From NCBI GenBank assembly GCA_905480605.1, contig CAJQRD010000081.1, positions 1-45,529 of the forward strand: a DNA stretch of 45,529 bases, written 5' to 3'. Below are positions 41,625 to 45,529 of this stretch, one piece after another. Source of the DNA: an uncultured Saprospiraceae bacterium (GTDB lineage Bacteria > Bacteroidota > Bacteroidia > Chitinophagales > Saprospiraceae). How positions within the stretch are numbered: position 1 is the stretch's first letter; every line of letters starts with the position of its first letter. Under the pieces are notes generated by a model that had not been told where the DNA came from, searched no databases, and worked only from the letters and a program-made list of their open reading frames with translations. A program made the position numbers and the translations under genes.

Positions 41625-42950
41625 ATGAAATTCATCTTTGGATTAATCTTCACATTGTCAATGTCTTTCACGGCTATTGGACAATTGAACAACATTGATT
41701 TTGTCGAATATGACTTAGACAATGGCCTTCATGTTATACTTCACAATGACGCTTCTACTCCAATTGTAGCAGTATCTGTTATGTATCACGTGGGATCAAA
41801 AAACGAAAAGCCAGATAAAACTGGTTTTGCTCACTTCTTCGAGCATTTATTATTTGAAGGAACTGAAAACATCAAAAGAGGTGAGTATGACACCTATGTT
41901 GAAGAAGCAGGAGGAACGTTAAACGCAAATACCTCAAATGATAGAACATATTATTATGAGGTGCTTCCTTCTAATCAATTAGAGTTGGGTCTTTGGTTGG
42001 AGTCTGAAAGAATGTTACACGCAAAAGTTGAAAACGTAGGTATTGAAACTCAAAGAGAAGTTGTAAAAGAAGAGCGTCGTCTAAGAGTTGATAACCAACC
42101 ATATGGTACTATACTTCAAGAGACAATGGTTCGTTTATTTAAAAAACACCCTTACAACTGGCCAGTTATCGGATCAATGGATCACCTAGACGCTGCAGTT
42201 GAAAATGATTATAAACAATTTTATAATGATTTTTATGTGCCAAATAACGCAGTATTGAGTATTGCTGGTGATATAGATATTGATGATGCTAGAAATTGGA
42301 TTAAAAAATATTTTGGCAGTATCCCAAAAGGTGAAGGTGTAGTATATAGACCAAATGTTGTTGAACCAGACATGACTGCTGAGATCAGAGATACAATCTA
42401 TGATAACATTCAGTTGCCCGCAATTATTCAAGCTTATAGAATTCCTGGTCAAGGATCTGACGAATTTTATGCATGTGAAATGTTATCTACTTTATTGTCA
42501 AGAGGGGGTTCTTCTAGATTTCAAAAATCGATTGTTGAAGAACAGCAAAAAGCATTACAGGTTGGCTCATTTCCTTTAGGATTGGAAGATTATTCTGTGA
42601 GTTTGGCATTTGCTTTTTGTAATATGGGCATTGATCCTTCTGAAGTTGAAGCGGCAATGGATCACGAAGTTAACCGTGTGAAAACGGAATTAATTACTGA
42701 TGATGAATTTCAGAAATTAAAAAACCAAATGGAAAACGACTTTGTCAGCTCTAATTCTAGAGTTGCTGGAATCGCTGAAAGTTTGGCCAATTACCACATG
42801 TATTTTGGTGATGCAAATCTTATCAATACAGAATTGGATAAGTATTTAGCAGTGACTAAAGAGGATATTATGAAAGCAGCTAAAAAGTATTTAGATCCTA
42901 ACAAAAGAGTTGTTCTTTATTATTTACCAAAACAAAATGCACAGCCTTAA
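41625..42950 (+). CDS. M16 family zinc metallopeptidase, active partner
   Basis: A 441-residue exported peptidase (signal FIFGLIFTLSMSFTAIGQ). The inverted zinc motif HFFEH is at residues 70-74 (His70, Glu73, His74) within FAHFFEHLLFEG, and the third ligand is expected in VVKEERR near Glu150. FYVPNNAVLSIAGDIDIDDA and the second, inactive-type half (LLSRGGSSRFQKSIVEE) complete the M16B layout of two homologous halves. M16B enzymes work as two-chain or dimeric clamps that degrade peptides. The start at ATG 41625 is set by the signal peptide. The partner gene begins 44 bases downstream. Confidence 0.92.
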   Translation: MKFIFGLIFTLSMSFTAIGQLNNIDFVEYDLDNGLHVILHNDASTPIVAVSVMYHVGSKNEKPDKTGFAHFFEHLLFEGTENIKRGEYDTYVEEAGGTLNANTSNDRTYYYEVLPSNQLELGLWLESERMLHAKVENVGIETQREVVKEERRLRVDNQPYGTILQETMVRLFKKHPYNWPVIGSMDHLDAAVENDYKQFYNDFYVPNNAVLSIAGDIDIDDARNWIKKYFGSIPKGEGVVYRPNVVEPDMTAEIRDTIYDNIQLPAIIQAYRIPGQGSDEFYACEMLSTLLSRGGSSRFQKSIVEEQQKALQVGSFPLGLEDYSVSLAFAFCNMGIDPSEVEAAMDHEVNRVKTELITDDEFQKLKNQMENDFVSSNSRVAGIAESLANYHMYFGDANLINTELDKYLAVTKEDIMKAAKKYLDPNKRVVLYYLPKQNAQP

Positions 42951-42994
42951 TTTAATTTTACTCAAGATTAAATATTAGGTAAAAAAATATAATT

Positions 42995-45139
42995 ATGAAA
43001 ATTAGAAATATATTAATGCTTGCATCAGTATTTGCATTGATCCAGTGTTCTCCAAAGACGACTGGTAAAATGGCTGATAAAGCAACCGAAGCTACAAACA
43101 AAGTAGTCGACAACACATGGAGATCTCAAACTCCTTCAGCTGGTCCTGCAAGGCAAATTAATATGGGGGACTTTAACGTTGAAGAGTTGCCTAATGGGTT
43201 GACACTTATCGTTGTTGAAAACCACAAATTGCCTAGAGTTTCTTATTCATTATCATTAAAAAATGATCAAATTAATGAAGGCGATCAAGCTGGATTGGTT
43301 TCTTTCGCTGGTGATTTAATGGGAAGAGGAACTAAGTCTATGAGCAAAGCTGAGATTGATGCTGCAATGGATTATTTAGGTGCAAGTTTCAGTACTTTTG
43401 GATCAGGAATGTTTGGAAGTTCTTTAACTAAGCATCAAGGCAAATTATTAGAAGTCATGTCTGATGTTTTAATGAATCCTTTATTTCCAAAAGAAGAATT
43501 TGATAAAATATTAAAACAAAATCTTTCTGGGATCGAGCAAAGTAAATCTGATCCAAATAGTATGGCTGGTAATGTATCTGCTGCAGTAAACTTTGGTAAA
43601 AATCACCCATATGGTGAAATCAATACTTCGGAGACTTACAACAACATCACGTTGACTGATTGTAAAAAGTATGTAAAAGATTACTTTAAACCAAACAATG
43701 CATATTTAACTATTGTAGGTGATATTACTTTGGAAGAAGCAAAGGCCAATGCTAGCAAGTATTTTGGTGCATGGGAAAAAGGAAGTGTTCCAACTGTTAG
43801 TCATGAGATGCCTGAAGGTCCAACGGAACCTAGGGTTTGTTTTACAAATAAAGATGGAGCAGTACAATCTGTAATCAGAATTACTTATCCCGTTGATAAT
43901 AAGCCAGGTAATAAAGACATTGTTAAAACGTCAGTAATGAATAATATTCTTGGTGGTGGTATTTTCTCAGGTAGATTGATGCAAAACTTGAGAGAAGATA
44001 AAGCTTACACTTATGGAGCAAGATCTAATGTAAGTTCTGATAATCTGGTTTCAACTTTTAATGCATCTGCCTCTGTAAGAACAGAGGTTACAGATAGCTC
44101 TATTGTTCAGTTTTTATATGAGATGGAAAGATTGACTAGAGAACCAGTTGATGCAAAGGATTTACAATTGGTTAAAAATTCTATGGGTGGTTCATTTGCG
44201 AGATCATTAGAGTCTCCACAAACGCTGGCTAGATTCGCTAGAAACATTCATAGATATAAACTAACGACTGACTACTACGAAACATATTTAAAAAGATTGG
44301 ATGCAGTAACAATTGCTGATGTTCAAAATGCCGCATTAAAATATATCAAACCCAACAAAGCAAATATTGTAGTTGTTGGAAGTAAAGATGATGTAGCAGA
44401 AAAGTTATTGAAATTTGATGGCGATGGTGTGATCGAGTACTTTGATAATTTTGGTAATAAAATGGAGTTGAATGCTTCTGTTATTCCTGCAGATATTAAT
44501 GGAGCGGTAGTTGTCAATGATTATATCAGCGCACTTGGAGGGATAGCTAAATTAGAGTCTTTGAAAACTCTTGAAATGCATATGTCTATGAGTGTCATGG
44601 GACAAAGTATGAAAGTTGATCAATTCTATAAAAAGCCTAGCAGCTACTACTTGAAAATCGGCAATGCACAAATGACAATGCAAGAGATAAAATTTGATGG
44701 TACAACAGCTTCTATGAGTGGTATGGGTGGATCAGAATCTGGTACAGAAGGTCCAGTTTATGATCAAGCAAAATCTCAATCAAATATGTTTGATCAATTG
44801 GGTTACAGTTCTCCTGGTTATGCTCTGGATGTAAAAAGCATTGAAGATGTTAATGGTGAATCTTGCTATAAGGTATTAGTTACTAAACCAGATGGAGATA
44901 AGGTTACTGAATTCTACAGTATTAAATCCAGCTTGCTAATGAAGACAGTTGAAAATCAAGAAGGTCCTGGAGGTCAATCTGTTTCTATTTCGACTGAATA
45001 CTCAGACTACAAAGAAGTAGACGGTATTCCTTTTCCTCATAAAGTAAAAACTTTAGGAGCTATGCCAATGCCAATCGAGATGACTTTGGATGGCGTTAAA
45101 TTAAACCCAATAATAGAAGATTCTTTGTTTAAAGGATAG
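42995..45139 (+). CDS. M16 family inactive partner lipoprotein with C-terminal LolA-like domain
   Basis: A 714-residue lipoprotein (FALIQC, Cys19). Residues about 50-500 are M16-like (FNVEELPNGLTLIVVENHKL, YFKPNNAYLTIVGDITLEEA, GGGIFSGRLMQNLREDKAYT, with the R and Y of the second half), but where HxxEH should be it reads GLVSFAGDLMGRGT, so zinc and base are absent. Residues about 505-714 (INGAVVVNDYISALGGIAK, YSDYKEVDGIPFPHKVKT) form a separate beta domain like those of LolA-type outer-membrane lipoprotein-sorting proteins. Together with the upstream active gene it fits the active/inactive M16B heterodimer model, with this subunit probably on the membrane. Confidence 0.88.
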   Translation: MKIRNILMLASVFALIQCSPKTTGKMADKATEATNKVVDNTWRSQTPSAGPARQINMGDFNVEELPNGLTLIVVENHKLPRVSYSLSLKNDQINEGDQAGLVSFAGDLMGRGTKSMSKAEIDAAMDYLGASFSTFGSGMFGSSLTKHQGKLLEVMSDVLMNPLFPKEEFDKILKQNLSGIEQSKSDPNSMAGNVSAAVNFGKNHPYGEINTSETYNNITLTDCKKYVKDYFKPNNAYLTIVGDITLEEAKANASKYFGAWEKGSVPTVSHEMPEGPTEPRVCFTNKDGAVQSVIRITYPVDNKPGNKDIVKTSVMNNILGGGIFSGRLMQNLREDKAYTYGARSNVSSDNLVSTFNASASVRTEVTDSSIVQFLYEMERLTREPVDAKDLQLVKNSMGGSFARSLESPQTLARFARNIHRYKLTTDYYETYLKRLDAVTIADVQNAALKYIKPNKANIVVVGSKDDVAEKLLKFDGDGVIEYFDNFGNKMELNASVIPADINGAVVVNDYISALGGIAKLESLKTLEMHMSMSVMGQSMKVDQFYKKPSSYYLKIGNAQMTMQEIKFDGTTASMSGMGGSESGTEGPVYDQAKSQSNMFDQLGYSSPGYALDVKSIEDVNGESCYKVLVTKPDGDKVTEFYSIKSSLLMKTVENQEGPGGQSVSISTEYSDYKEVDGIPFPHKVKTLGAMPMPIEMTLDGVKLNPIIEDSLFKG

Positions 45140-45167
45140 AATAAAAGTTGTAAATTTAAAATTATGG

Positions 45168-45200
45168 GGGCTTATCGAAATGATAAGCCCTTTTCTTTTA
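45168..45200 (+). terminator. Rho-independent terminator after the M16 pair
   Basis: GGGCTTATC (45168-45176) pairs with GATAAGCCC (45182-45190), loop GAAAT, followed by TTTTCTTTTA. Confidence 0.88.
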
Positions 45201-45218
45201 TAAATTAAATTAAAATTT

Positions 45219-45410
45219 ATGGCATTTGACAAACGATACGATTACGAGGTAGTGAGCCTAGGATTGAGCATTTGGACTGGCAAGGCTAAAGAAGATTATC
45301 TTAAAATTATTAATGATTATGGAGATCGAGGCTGGCGATTTGTATGTTTTGCACCTTCTGGTGCACGCCCAAAAGGGGCAAAAGGTACGTGTATAATGGC
45401 GCACCATTGA
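45219..45410 (+). pseudogene. DUF4177-like protein, C terminus replaced by an insertion sequence
   Basis: The frame encodes a short protein with the DUF4177 pattern (YDYEVVSLGLSIWTGKAKED, YLKIINDYGDRGWRFVCFAP, then ARPKGAKG). Family members usually go on for a few more residues after the KGAKG segment. Here the reading frame enters the end of an IS21-like element at about codon 57 and stops shortly after with CIMAHH. So only the last few native residues are lost; the product may still fold. Function of DUF4177 proteins is unknown. Confidence 0.65.
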
Positions 45411-45529
45411 CCCCCTTAATGGCGCAAGCTGACCCCCCTAAGAATCAGAAGTTAGAATAAAGGTAAAAATTATATTTAAGAACTTTTTCTTAAGCTTTTT
45501 CCCATGAGCTCTAGCCTAGAACATTTGGC
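45390..45529. mobile_element. End of an IS21-family insertion sequence (continues beyond the window)
   Basis: From about 45390 the sequence changes to two terminal repeats, AATGGCGCA at 45395-45403 and 45418-45426, each followed by TGACCCCC (45408 and 45430). Multiple terminal repeats with GACCCCC are typical of IS21-type ends. The minus-strand frame beyond them reads like the end of IstB. The outer tip (TGTATAATGG at 45390) is a guess. Confidence 0.65.
45476..45529 (-). CDS. istB: IstB-like IS21 helper ATPase, C-terminal end only
   Basis: The last 17 codons of a minus-strand frame that enters from the right edge and stops at TAA 45478-45476. The end reads RLELMGKSLRK, which resembles the ELKGESMRK-type C terminus of IstB proteins, the AAA+ helpers of IS21 transposition. 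The stretch is short, so the call rests on this match plus the IS21-type repeats just outside it. Orientation fits: istB is the second gene and ends near the terminal repeats. Confidence 0.5.
   Translation of the reverse strand, partial: AKCSRLELMGKSLRKSS

Overview
The window is a stretch of ordinary chromosome from a member of the Bacteroidota, AT-rich and mostly housekeeping. The evidence for the phylum is a gldC gliding gene, a TamL-type lipoprotein barrel, a SusC/TonB-type receptor, a DUF2911 protein, a phylum-type ccmB-ccmC-ccmD set, several TTG starts without Shine-Dalgarno sequences, and repeated TAnnTTTG -7 promoter elements (4716, 9375, 10414, 22277, 24979, 26892, 30986, 35018, 36844, 37100, 40810). 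The lineage below phylum cannot be fixed; gldC and the gene mix fit a gliding marine or freshwater Cytophagia/Saprospiria/Flavobacteriia-type organism.

Layout. 1-5 kb: the 3' end of nth (endonuclease III), a back-to-back pair tamL / TrmH-family rRNA methyltransferase flanked on both sides by the same degenerate GC-richer repeat, then a TlpA-like thioredoxin lipoprotein. 5-13 kb: uridine kinase divergent from a concentrative nucleoside transporter with an extra N-terminal domain, a class V aminotransferase, a decayed ORF remnant, a DUF2911 protein and a TonB-dependent receptor-like barrel. 13-17 kb: flavin amine oxidase + VOC protein, an ABC exporter, a LOG-family phosphoribohydrolase. 17-22 kb: a minus-strand operon of an NqrM-like Cys protein, a secreted PIG-L deacetylase, a previously unlisted 48-residue membrane protein and an SSS symporter. 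22-29 kb: mazG, a small HTH protein, an RluA-type pseudouridine synthase, the SRP (4.5S) RNA gene followed by transaldolase, a uridine phosphorylase-like enzyme, an ArsC/Spx-like protein overlapping hemF, a lipoprotein and a LuxE-like acyl-protein synthetase. 30-37 kb: a periplasmic amidase, ccmB-ccmC-ccmD-gdh, an Lrp/AsnC regulator, a TraB/GumN protein and gldC. 37-45.5 kb: an S24 self-cleaving repressor in an operon with a catalytically dead FtsE-like ABC domain, a YyaL/DUF255 thioredoxin lipoprotein, a YkuK RNase H-like protein, an active/inactive pair of M16 peptidases, and a DUF4177 gene whose tail has been replaced by the end of an IS21-family element (partial istB).

How genes work together: uptake, phosphorylation and phosphorolysis of nucleosides (transporter, Udk, Udp-like) with transaldolase possibly feeding pentose use; heme synthesis (HemF) and cytochrome c heme delivery (CcmBCD); envelope assembly and turnover (TamL, amidase, M16 pair, ABC exporter).

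No CRISPR array, prophage, tRNA or rRNA was found. The least explained objects are the dead FtsE paralogue coupled to the S24 repressor (with a palindrome exactly on its promoter), the small protein inside the PIG-L/symporter operon, and the several non-coding repeat structures (200-332/3506-3562, 17310-17342, 17422-17525, 25894-25947, 40892-40932). I did not find a clearly new defence or metabolic system.
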